From NCBI RefSeq assembly GCF_026339935.1, contig NZ_JAPEPX010000001.1, positions 3,963,501-4,027,500 on the forward strand: DNA of 64,000 nt, written 5' to 3'. The notes below the pieces were generated by a model that was not told the DNA's origin, searched no databases, and worked only from the letters and a program-made list of their open reading frames with translations. Shown here piece by piece: positions 56,604-64,000 of the stretch. Position 1 is the first letter of the stretch; each line of letters starts with the position of its first letter. The DNA comes from Streptomyces sp. NBC_01551 (lineage in GTDB: Bacteria > Actinomycetota > Actinomycetes > Streptomycetales > Streptomycetaceae). The translations under genes were made by a program, and so were the position numbers.

Positions 56604-56798
56604 CGGCCAGAGTCAGCGCATGGGGCGGGTCCGGAGCAACCGGGCCCGCTCCTCGCCGTTGCGGGGGCTGCGACCCCGGGCCCCCGCGCCTCACACTCCG
56701 GTGGGGCCCGAGCGGTGTCCGTACAGCGGTCGCCGGAACGCGGGCCCCCGGGGTTCGGGGATACTGGACAGGCAGACCCAGAGGAAAGGCCACCACAC

Positions 56799-57923
56799 GT
56801 GACTGAGATCGAGATCGGGCGCGGCAAGCGCGGCCGCAGGGCGTACGCGTTCGACGACATCGCCATCGTCCCGAGCCGGCGTACCCGGGACCCGAAGGAG
56901 GTCTCGATCGCCTGGCAGATCGACGCGTACCGCTTCGAGCTCCCCTTCCTGGCCGCCCCCATGGACTCGGTCGTCTCCCCGCAGACCGCCATCCGCATCG
57001 GCGAGCTCGGCGGCCTCGGCGTGCTGAACCTCGAAGGCCTGTGGACCCGGTACGAGGACCCGCAGCCGCTGCTCGACGAGATCACGGAGCTGGACGAGGA
57101 GTCCGCGACCCGCCGTCTCCAGGAGATCTACTCCGCGCCGATCCAGGCGGACCTGATCCGGCAGCGGATCAAGGAGGTGCGCGACTCGGGCGTCGTCACC
57201 GCCGCCGCGCTCTCCCCGCAGCGCACCGCCGAGTTCTCCAAGGCCGTCGTCGACGCCGGTGTGGACATCTTCGTGATCCGCGGCACGACCGTGTCGGCGG
57301 AGCACGTCTCCGGCGCCGCCGAGCCGCTGAACCTGAAGCAGTTCATCTACGAGCTCGACGTCCCGGTCATCGTCGGCGGCTGCGCCACCTACACCGCGGC
57401 CCTGCACCTGATGCGCACCGGCGCGGCCGGTGTCCTCGTCGGCTTCGGCGGCGGCGCGGCGCACACCACGCGCAACGTGCTCGGCATCCAGGTCCCGATG
57501 GCCACCGCCGTCGCGGACGTGGCCGCGGCGCGCCGCGACTACATGGACGAGTCCGGCGGCCGCTACGTGCACGTCATCGCCGACGGCGGCGTGGGCTGGT
57601 CCGGCGACATCCCCAAGGCCGTCGCCTGCGGCGCCGACGCCGTGATGATGGGCTCCCCGCTGGCCCGTGCCACCGACGCGCCCGGCAAGGGCAACCACTG
57701 GGGCATGGAGGCCGTCCACGAGGACGTGCCGCGCGGCAAGAAGGTCGACCTGGGCACGGTCGGCACCACCGAGGAGATCCTCACCGGCCCGTCGCACACC
57801 CCGGACGGCTCGATGAACATCTTCGGCGCGCTGCGCCGCTCGATGGCGACCACCGGCTACAGCGAGCTCAAGGAGTTCCAGCGGGTCGAGGTCACCGTCG
57901 CGGACTCGCAGCACAGCCGCTGA
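56799..57923 (+). CDS. guaB3: GuaB3-type IMP dehydrogenase paralogue
   Basis: The product is 374 residues, the GuaB fold without CBS domains. GTG 56799 (MTEIEIGRGKRGRRAYAFDDIAIVPSRRTRDP) has GAGGAAAGG upstream. In place of the IMPDH loop [12 protein letters not shown] it has VGFGGGAAHTTR: the catalytic Cys aligns with H222. Some GuaB3 proteins of other phyla have been reported as GMP reductases; whether that applies here is uncertain. It follows guaB in the same order as in mycobacteria. Confidence 0.92.
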   Translation: MTEIEIGRGKRGRRAYAFDDIAIVPSRRTRDPKEVSIAWQIDAYRFELPFLAAPMDSVVSPQTAIRIGELGGLGVLNLEGLWTRYEDPQPLLDEITELDEESATRRLQEIYSAPIQADLIRQRIKEVRDSGVVTAAALSPQRTAEFSKAVVDAGVDIFVIRGTTVSAEHVSGAAEPLNLKQFIYELDVPVIVGGCATYTAALHLMRTGAAGVLVGFGGGAAHTTRNVLGIQVPMATAVADVAAARRDYMDESGGRYVHVIADGGVGWSGDIPKAVACGADAVMMGSPLARATDAPGKGNHWGMEAVHEDVPRGKKVDLGTVGTTEEILTGPSHTPDGSMNIFGALRRSMATTGYSELKEFQRVEVTVADSQHSR

Positions 57924-57940
57924 CGATCGCGCAACGCGTT

Positions 57941-57974
57941 GGGCCCGGCACCCCGGAAACGGGGTGCCGGGCCC
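57941..57974 (+). terminator. Terminator of guaB3
   Basis: GGGCCCGGCACCCC (57941-57954), loop GGAAAC, GGGGTGCCGGGCCC (57961-57974): a perfect 14-bp stem followed by TTCGG. It may also serve the opposite-strand gene that ends at 57999. Confidence 0.85.
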
Positions 57975-57998
57975 TTCGGCGTTACGGGGCGGGCCGGC

Positions 57999-58475
57999 TC
58001 AGGCGGAGGCCTTGCGGGTCGTCTGGAACGCGACGTAGGCGCCGATCAGGAAGAACACGACCGAGATCGGGTCGAAGTTGTCCAGGTAGGACTGGTGGGT
58101 CTCGGCGATCCGGCTGGTGAGGCCCTCGGTCACCGAGATCGGCGGAAAGCCCTTGTGGATGAGGACGGCCTCGCACAGCACGTAGCCGGCGTACACGCCG
58201 ACGAGCGTCAGCAGGGCGCTGACGGCCGGGAGGATCGGGTTGCGGCCGCCGAGGCGGGAGGCGACGAGGCCGACGAGGAGGCCGACGCCGGCCGCCAGGT
58301 AGCCGATCTGGTACTCGATCGCGCCCATGATGCCGCCGTAGGCGCAGCCCGAGGCCAGCGCGGTGAGCGCGGCGGCCCCGACGGCCAGGGCCACGTTGCC
58401 GCTGCGGGCGGGGGCGGGTGCGGGGGCCGGGGTGTAGGAGTCGGGCGCGGGCGGCTGGACGGACTGCTGGCTCAT
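57999..58475 (-). CDS. Four-helix membrane protein of unknown function
   Basis: The product is 158 residues: a Pro/Ala-rich cytoplasmic N-terminus (about 1-25), then helices about 27-48, 53-75, 81-104 and 138-152, with a soluble loop (IHKGFPPISVTEGLTSRIAETHQSYLDNFDP) before the last. No family recognised. ATG 58475 with GGGGGGATC upstream. It is convergent with guaB3. Confidence 0.8.
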   Translation of the reverse strand: MSQQSVQPPAPDSYTPAPAPAPARSGNVALAVGAAALTALASGCAYGGIMGAIEYQIGYLAAGVGLLVGLVASRLGGRNPILPAVSALLTLVGVYAGYVLCEAVLIHKGFPPISVTEGLTSRIAETHQSYLDNFDPISVVFFLIGAYVAFQTTRKASA

Positions 58476-58602
58476 GCGGGTGATCCCCCCTGGGATGCGG
58501 ATTGCACGTGTGTCCAGGGGACATAAGTGCGAGATAAGTGGACGCAGGCTAGCAGTCGTCCATGCCGTCCGCAGAGGGGATTCCCGAGGTGAAAAACGCC
58601 TT

Positions 58603-59832
58603 CTAGAGGCGGTGCGCCGCGCCGACGGGGCTGGCGCCGCGGGTGTCGAGGAGCAACTGGGCCTTCACCGCGAGGCCTTGGAGGTCGTACGTGCGGTGGT
58701 GCTGGAGCAGGATCGTCAGATCGGCGTTGGCGGCGGCCTCGTAGAGCGACTCGGCGCGCGGGACGGGCTGGTCCCGGACCCGCCACCCGGCGATGTACGG
58801 GTCGTGGTAGCTGATCATGGCCCCGAGGTCGAGGAGGCGGCTGGCGATCTCGCGGGCCGGGGAGCCCTCCTGGTCGGCGAGGTCGGGCTTGTACGTGACC
58901 CCGAGCAGCAGGACCCGGGCGCCGCGGGCGGATTTTCCGTGCTCGTTCAGCAGAGTGGCCGAGCGCTGGATGACGTACTGGGGCATCCGGTTGTTGATCT
59001 CCTGCGCCAGGCCGACCATGCGCAGGGGGTGGCCGGGGGTGCGCGTGGTGTGGGGGAGGTAGTTGGGGTCCAGGGGGATGCCGTGGCCGCCGACGCCGGG
59101 GCCGGGGCGGAAGGCCTGGAACCCGTACGGCTTGGTCTCGGCGCAGCGGATGACGTCCCAGAGGTCGACGCCGAGGTCGTGGCAGAGGACCGCCATCTCG
59201 TTCATGAGGGCGATGTTGACGTGCCGGTAGTTGGTTTCGAGGAGCTGTACGGTCTCGGCCTCGCGCAGCCCGCGGGCCCGGACCACCTTCTCGGTGAGGC
59301 GGGCGTAGAAGGCGTGCGCCGACTCGGTGCAGGCGGGGGTGAGGCCGCCGATCACCTTGGGGGTGTTGGCGATGCCGTGGGTGCGGTTGCCGGGGTCGAG
59401 GCGGCTGGGGGAGTAGGCGAGGTGGAAGTCGCGGCCGGCGCGCAGCCCGGAGCCCTCTTCGAGGATCGGGCGCAAGTAGTCCTCGGTGACGCCCGGGTGG
59501 ACGGCGGATTCGAGGATGACGGTGGTGTGCGGGCGCAGCCGGGCGGCGAGGGTGCGGCCGGCCTCGCCCACGGCGGTCAGGTCGAGCGCGCGGTCGGCCC
59601 CGAGCTGGGTGGGGGCGCAGATGACGGCGGTGCGGACCCGGCCGAGTTCGGCGGGGTTGGTGGTGACCCGGAAGCCGGCCGCCGACATGCGGCGGATCTC
59701 GGCGGCGGTGAGGGTGCTGTCCGTGGCCGGACCGCTGTCGTAGCCGACGGTCTCGATTCTGGCGGCGACGGCCGCCTGGGCGAGGGGGAGGCCGAGGTGG
59801 CCGAGGCCGATGACGGCGAGATCTGCGGGCAT
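58603..59832 (-). CDS. UDP-N-acetyl-mannosamine/glucose dehydrogenase family protein, active-site Cys replaced
   Basis: Nucleotide-sugar 6-dehydrogenases oxidise UDP-sugars to uronates through a catalytic cysteine. The product is 409 residues from ATG 59832: the NAD-binding start is PADLAVIGLGHLGLPLAQAA, followed by APTQLGADRALDL, ESAVHPGVTEDYL and ETNYRHVNIALMNEMAVLCHDLGVDLWDV. The motif normally GGHC[IL]P[VL]DP is GGHGIPLDP here (G251). TGC-to-GGC is a one-base change. The C-terminal domain (GVTYKPDLADQEGSPAREI) is intact. Otherwise full length, so probably a real but altered protein. Confidence 0.85.
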   Translation of the reverse strand: MPADLAVIGLGHLGLPLAQAAVAARIETVGYDSGPATDSTLTAAEIRRMSAAGFRVTTNPAELGRVRTAVICAPTQLGADRALDLTAVGEAGRTLAARLRPHTTVILESAVHPGVTEDYLRPILEEGSGLRAGRDFHLAYSPSRLDPGNRTHGIANTPKVIGGLTPACTESAHAFYARLTEKVVRARGLREAETVQLLETNYRHVNIALMNEMAVLCHDLGVDLWDVIRCAETKPYGFQAFRPGPGVGGHGIPLDPNYLPHTTRTPGHPLRMVGLAQEINNRMPQYVIQRSATLLNEHGKSARGARVLLLGVTYKPDLADQEGSPAREIASRLLDLGAMISYHDPYIAGWRVRDQPVPRAESLYEAAANADLTILLQHHRTYDLQGLAVKAQLLLDTRGASPVGAAHRL

Positions 59833-59943
59833 GGGGGGCCGTCCCTTCCCTTCCCTGACATGCATGAGGGGGCGGTGCGCGCAAGTCCTGTGGACCGGGG
59901 GAGCAGGCTGGAGCTGGCGCAATGTCAGACTAGGCGTATATAT

Positions 59944-59955
59944 GACAGAAATGTC
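59944..59955. promoter_or_regulatory. Small inverted repeat in the glpD upstream region
   Basis: GACA-GAAA-TGTC lies in an AT-rich patch (about 59930-59962) between the divergent dehydrogenase gene and glpD. Probably within the promoter region; no protein is assigned. Confidence 0.4.
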
Positions 59956-60070
59956 GCATTACGGGGCGGTGGTCACGCTTGTGTTGTCCACAGGCGGTGG
60001 CCGATGTGGGTGCGGGCGGTCAGAATCATGAAACGGGGGATGTGAGCGGGATCACCAACGGGAGGCAGTC

Positions 60071-61777
60071 GTGAGGACAGCGGCACTGGGACCGGTCCAG
60101 CGCGCCGAGGCGCTCGCCCGGATGGCCGAGCGGGAACTGGACGTGCTGGTGGTGGGCGCGGGCGTGGTGGGAGCCGGAACCGCGCTGGACGCCGTCACCA
60201 GAGGACTCTCGACCGGGCTGGTCGAGGCGCGGGACTGGGCGTCGGGCACCTCCAGCCGGTCCAGCAAGCTGATCCACGGCGGGCTGCGGTACCTGGAGAT
60301 GCTCGACTTCGCCCTCGTGCGGGAGGCGCTCAAGGAGCGCGGCCTGCTGCTGGGGCGGCTGGCGCCGCACCTGGTGAAGCCGGTGCCGTTCCTGTACCCG
60401 CTCCAGCACAAGGGGTGGGAGCGGCTCTACGCGGGCTCGGGCGTCGCGCTGTACGACGCCATGTCGGTCTCCAGCGGGCACGGGCGCGGACTGCCCGTGC
60501 ACCGGCACCTCTCGCGCAAGCGGGCGCTGCGGGTCGCGCCGGCGCTGCGCAAGGACGCGCTGGTGGGGGCCCTGCAGTACTACGACGCCCAGATGGACGA
60601 CGCGCGGTACGTCACCACGCTGGTGCGGACGGCCTCGGCGTACGGGGCGCACTGCGCCAACCGGGCGAGGGTGGTCGGGTTCCTGCGCGAGGGCGAGCGG
60701 GTGGTCGGCGCGCGGGTGCGGGACGTGGAGGGCGGCGGAGAGTACGAGATCCGCGCGAAGCAGATCGTGAACGCCACGGGGGTGTGGACGGACGACACCC
60801 AGGCGCTGATCGGGGAGCGCGGACAGTTCCACGTCCGGGCGTCCAAGGGCATCCACCTGGTCGTGCCGAAGGACCGGATCCATTCGAGCACCGGGCTGAT
60901 CCTGCGGACCGAGAAGTCGGTGCTGTTCGTGATCCCGTGGGGGCGGCACTGGATCGTGGGCACCACGGACACCGACTGGGACCTCGACAAGGCGCACCCG
61001 GCGGCGTCCAGCGCGGACATCGACTACCTGCTGGAGCACGTGAACTCGGTGCTGGCGGTGCCGCTGACGCGGGACGACGTCCAGGGCGTGTACGCGGGCC
61101 TGCGGCCGTTGCTGGCCGGCGAGTCGGACGCGACGAGCAAGCTCTCGCGGGAGCACACGGTGGCGCACCCGGTGCCGGGGCTGGTGGTGGTGGCGGGCGG
61201 CAAGTACACGACGTACCGGGTCATGGCGAAGGATGCGGTGGACGCGGCGGTGCACGGGCTGGCCCAGCGGGTGGCGGACTGCGTGACGGAGGACGTGCCG
61301 CTGGTGGGCGCGGAGGGGTACCGGGCCCTGTGGAACGGCCGCGCGCGGATGGCGGCGCGGACGGGGATTCACGTGGCGCGGGTGGAACACCTGTTGAACC
61401 GGTACGGGTCGATGGTGGAGGAGCTGCTGGACCTGATCGCGGAGGATCCCGGGCTCGCGGAGCCGCTCGGCGGGGCGGAGGACTACCTGCGGGCGGAGGT
61501 GGCGTACGCCGCCTCGCACGAGGGTGCGCGGCACCTGGACGACGTGCTGACGCGGCGGACGCGGATCTCGATCGAGACGTTCGACCGGGGGACGCGGTCG
61601 GCGCGTGAGGCGGCGGAGTTGATGGCTCCGGTTCTGGGGTGGGACAAGCAGCAGATCGAGAGGGAAGTGGAACACTACGAGAAGCGGGTGCAGGCGGAGC
61701 GGGAATCGCAGCGCCAGCCGGACGACCAGACGGCGGACGCGGCGCGGCTGGGGGCGCCCGACATCGTTCCGTTGTAA
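60071..61777 (+). CDS. glpD: Glycerol-3-phosphate dehydrogenase
   Basis: FAD enzyme that oxidises glycerol-3-phosphate to dihydroxyacetone phosphate and feeds the quinone pool. The product is 568 residues. The FAD site is DVLVVGAGVVGAGTALDAVTRGL (about 24-46), followed by GTSSRSSKLIHGGLRYLE and WGRHWIVGTTDTDW, and the C-terminal domain with GGKYTTYRVMAKDAVDAAV. GTG 60071 with GGGAGGC upstream. No glpF/glpK neighbour is in the window. The last ~35 residues (RVQAERESQRQPDD...) are poorly conserved in character. Confidence 0.96.
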   Translation: MRTAALGPVQRAEALARMAERELDVLVVGAGVVGAGTALDAVTRGLSTGLVEARDWASGTSSRSSKLIHGGLRYLEMLDFALVREALKERGLLLGRLAPHLVKPVPFLYPLQHKGWERLYAGSGVALYDAMSVSSGHGRGLPVHRHLSRKRALRVAPALRKDALVGALQYYDAQMDDARYVTTLVRTASAYGAHCANRARVVGFLREGERVVGARVRDVEGGGEYEIRAKQIVNATGVWTDDTQALIGERGQFHVRASKGIHLVVPKDRIHSSTGLILRTEKSVLFVIPWGRHWIVGTTDTDWDLDKAHPAASSADIDYLLEHVNSVLAVPLTRDDVQGVYAGLRPLLAGESDATSKLSREHTVAHPVPGLVVVAGGKYTTYRVMAKDAVDAAVHGLAQRVADCVTEDVPLVGAEGYRALWNGRARMAARTGIHVARVEHLLNRYGSMVEELLDLIAEDPGLAEPLGGAEDYLRAEVAYAASHEGARHLDDVLTRRTRISIETFDRGTRSAREAAELMAPVLGWDKQQIEREVEHYEKRVQAERESQRQPDDQTADAARLGAPDIVPL

Positions 61778-61947
61778 CTCCGGGATCTGGAACGGGGAAC
61801 CGCAGACCCGGGGCTTCCGTCCGTTGCGGAGTGAGGAACAATGAGGGTTCTGCCGGGGCGGGTTCTGCCGGGGTTGGTCACCTGACACCCCGGCCGCCGG
61901 GGCTGCCTGGGCAGCCTGAGCAGGCGGCACGATCGCAGAGGGGACGC

Positions 61948-64000
61948 ATGTCGAAGCCGGAGCACACCGAGTCGCCGGAGCCGTCTGTCGGGGCCGGTTC
62001 GCCTGCGGCGAAGCCGGGCGCGTCTCCGCGACCCCCCAAGCCGACGGGGTCCACCGGGTCCACCGGGCCTGCGGGGCCGGACCTGCGCAAGGCCGCGCCC
62101 GCGGAGCCGGAGGACGCCAAGCCCGCGGCGGCGGGGCCGGGCAAGGCCGCGCCCGCGGCGGCGAAGTCGGCCGCTGCGGCGGACGCGTCCGCGGAGCCGG
62201 AGGACGCCAAGCCCGCGGCTGCGAAGACCGGGTCTGGCAAGTCCGCTTCGGCGGCGGGCACGGGCGGCGGTTCGGCGAAGCCGGGTAGCGCCAAGCCGAC
62301 GGCCGCCGGCCCGAGCCTGGGCAAGGGCGCGCCCGCCGAGCCGGAGGACGCGAAGCCCGCGCCTTCCGGCCTGAATCCGGGCAAGGCCGCGCCCGCCGAG
62401 CCCGAGGACGCGAAGCCCGCGGCGGCGAAGGCCGGGGCCGGCAAGCCTGGTTCCGCTGCGTCCTCGGACGCCAAGCCCGCGGCCAAGGGGCCCAATCCGG
62501 GCAAGGCGGTGGCCGGGAGTGGCGGGGGGAACCCCGTGGCGGAGAAGGCCGACGCGGTGGCCGCCGAGGTCAAGGCGCGGGCCGAGGCGGCGAAGGCCGC
62601 CGGGAACGGGCAGGACAAGGGCCGGCTGCTCGCGGGCCGGTACCGGCTCGGGGCCGTGCTCGGCAAGGGCGGCATGGGCACCGTCTGGCGTGCCGAGGAC
62701 GAGACCCTCGGCCGGACGGTCGCCGTCAAGGAACTCCGCTTCAGCACCGGGGTCGACGAGGACGAGAAGCGTCGCCTCATCACCCGTACCCTCCGCGAGG
62801 CCAAGGCCATCGCGCGCATCCGCAGCGGCGGCGCCGTCACCGTCTACGACGTCGTGGACGAGGACGGCCGCCCGTGGATCGTCATGGAGCTCATCGAAGG
62901 CCCCTCGCTCGCCGAATTCATCCGCGAGCGCGGCACGCTGACGCCCCGCCGCGCCGCCGAGGTCGGCCTCGCGGTGCTCGACGTACTCCGCGCCGCGCAC
63001 GGCCAGGGCATCCTGCACCGCGATGTGAAGCCCTCCAACGTGCTCATCGCCGGCAACGGCCGCGTCGTCCTGACCGACTTCGGCATCGCGCAGGTCGAGG
63101 GTGACCCCTCCGTCACCTCCACCGGCATGCTCGTCGGCGCGCCCTCCTACATCTCCCCCGAGCGCGCCCGCGGCCAGCGGCCCGGTCCGCCCGCCGACAT
63201 GTGGTCGCTCGGCGGTCTGCTGTACGCGGCCGTCGAGGGCGTGCCCCCGTACGACAAGGGGTCCGCGCTCGCCACCCTCACCGCCGTGATGACCGAGCCG
63301 GTGGACCCGCCCAAGAACGCCGGTCCGCTGACCGAGGTCATCTACGGCCTGCTGGCCAAGGACCCGGCACGGCGCCTCGACGACGAGCGCGCCCGGGCGA
63401 TGCTCAACGCGGTCGTCAACGCGCCCGACGAGCCCGAGCCCGCGCCCGAGCCGGTTCCTTCCCCGGAGGAGACCCGCCAGATCTCGCTCGTCGAGGCCAA
63501 GCAGGCCGCCGAGAAGATCGCCGGGGCCAAGGCTGCCGAGAAGGCGGAGAAGGCCGAGAAGAAGGAGCGCGAACGCCGCGAGCGCGAGCAGCGCGAACGC
63601 GCCCGCGCGGCCTTGAAGGCGGCCCGCAAGGCGGCGGCCGTCCCGGCCGCCTCGGCGGCCGAACCGCCGGCGCCCCGGCCCACCGCCCCGGTCGCCGCGT
63701 CGCTCACCGACGTCATGCCGCGCCGCACCATCGCGCTCGCGATAGCCGGCCTGGTCGTCGTACTGGCCGTCATCGGCTCGCTGCTCGTCTACGCGTTCAG
63801 CGGCGACGACTCGGAAGGCCGCAAGAACGAGGGCAAGGGCGGCGCGACCCCGAGCGCCTCCGGCAAGGCCTCCCCGGGCGGGGCGGACGGCAGCGCCAAG
63901 GGCGGCGGTGACGCCAAGGGCGGCGGGGAGCCCGGCACGGGCCAGTCGCCCAGCGCCCAGCAGAGCAGCCAGGGGCAGGGCCAGGGTCAGGTCCAGGGCC
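61948..64000 (+). CDS. Transmembrane Ser/Thr protein kinase, 5' part
   Basis: Open to the window edge, at least 684 residues; the 3' end is missing. N-terminal 215 residues are a Pro/Ala/Lys linker with four copies of AEPEDAKPA (near residues 50, 80, 128, 148). Kinase domain (about 228-495): G-loop GKGGMGTVWRA (239-), K261 in VAVKEL, HRDVKPSNV (D359), DFG (D377), and APSYISPERARG. A charged coiled region (AEKAEKAEKKERERREREQRERAR) precedes a membrane helix (about 594-616) and a Gly/Ser/Gln-rich outside segment. ATG 61948 with GAGGGGAC upstream. Substrates unknown. Confidence 0.9.
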   Translation, partial: MSKPEHTESPEPSVGAGSPAAKPGASPRPPKPTGSTGSTGPAGPDLRKAAPAEPEDAKPAAAGPGKAAPAAAKSAAAADASAEPEDAKPAAAKTGSGKSASAAGTGGGSAKPGSAKPTAAGPSLGKGAPAEPEDAKPAPSGLNPGKAAPAEPEDAKPAAAKAGAGKPGSAASSDAKPAAKGPNPGKAVAGSGGGNPVAEKADAVAAEVKARAEAAKAAGNGQDKGRLLAGRYRLGAVLGKGGMGTVWRAEDETLGRTVAVKELRFSTGVDEDEKRRLITRTLREAKAIARIRSGGAVTVYDVVDEDGRPWIVMELIEGPSLAEFIRERGTLTPRRAAEVGLAVLDVLRAAHGQGILHRDVKPSNVLIAGNGRVVLTDFGIAQVEGDPSVTSTGMLVGAPSYISPERARGQRPGPPADMWSLGGLLYAAVEGVPPYDKGSALATLTAVMTEPVDPPKNAGPLTEVIYGLLAKDPARRLDDERARAMLNAVVNAPDEPEPAPEPVPSPEETRQISLVEAKQAAEKIAGAKAAEKAEKAEKKERERREREQRERARAALKAARKAAAVPAASAAEPPAPRPTAPVAASLTDVMPRRTIALAIAGLVVVLAVIGSLLVYAFSGDDSEGRKNEGKGGATPSASGKASPGGADGSAKGGGDAKGGGEPGTGQSPSAQQSSQGQGQGQVQG

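Noticed and set aside
59923..60070. Sigma-WhiG-type promoter before glpD
   Set aside because: A GCCGAT occurs near 60000, but no TAAA lies at the required distance.

Overview
The window is very GC-rich bacterial chromosome and reads as a Streptomyces core region. The evidence is the complete S10, spc and alpha ribosomal clusters in actinobacterial order, the developmental pair whiD and bldM facing each other beside a sigma factor and guaB, frequent GTG starts, histidine-tailed GroEL1, and a sequence upstream of bldM that fits the published sigma-BldN promoter consensus exactly. No tRNA, rRNA, CRISPR array, insertion sequence, phage gene or origin was seen.

Layout. 1-840: 3' end of tuf. 840-1861: tuf terminator, a decayed gene remnant and a long S10 leader. 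1862-11538: S10 operon (rpsJ-rplC-rplD-rplW-rplB-rpsS-rplV-rpsC-rplP-rpmC-rpsQ) and spc operon (rplN-rplX-rplE-rpsZ-rpsH-rplF-rplR-rpsE-rpmD-rplO), with hairpins between them. 11725-17938: secY-adk-map, infA-rpmJ-rpsM-rpsK-rpoA-rplQ, closed by a strong terminator. 18046-22038: truA, an ABC-F ATPase and a GT87-type membrane mannosyltransferase. 22270-29803: rplM-rpsI, the amino-sugar genes glmM and glmS, and between them a coaA/DUF389 pair and a lipoprotein gene. 29828-38445: acpS, the NAD(P)HX repair enzyme, alr, an alpha/beta hydrolase, and the tRNA t6A genes tsaE, tsaB and tsaD with rimI.

38489-46947 is mostly cell envelope: two tandem lipoprotein polysaccharide deacetylases, a SEDS (FtsW/RodA) protein coupled to an LCP ligase, and a membrane protein/response regulator/histidine kinase operon. 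47036-49302 is groES-groEL1 with two CIRCE operators and a promoter. 49325-52588 is accessory metabolism: a SnoaL-type protein, an SDR, a MOSC protein and a LysR regulator. 52661-57923 is the developmental and purine block: whiD, bldM, sigma factor, guaB, guaB3. 57999-64000 holds a membrane protein, a nucleotide-sugar dehydrogenase lacking its expected cysteine, glpD, and a Ser/Thr kinase running off the end.

The main themes are ribosome biogenesis and translation quality (r-proteins, infA, map, truA, t6A, rimI), peptidoglycan supply and wall building (glmM, glmS, alr, deacetylases, SEDS, LCP), and the switch to sporulation (bldM, whiD). I found no clear novel multi-gene system. The best leads are regulatory (a triple 22-bp repeat beside coaA, palindromes in the rplM and two-component promoters, a possible iron box before a 60-residue protein) and enzymes whose catalytic residue is replaced (YkuD-type protein, nucleotide-sugar dehydrogenase, GuaB3). 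All function calls come from reading the sequence; no database search was possible.
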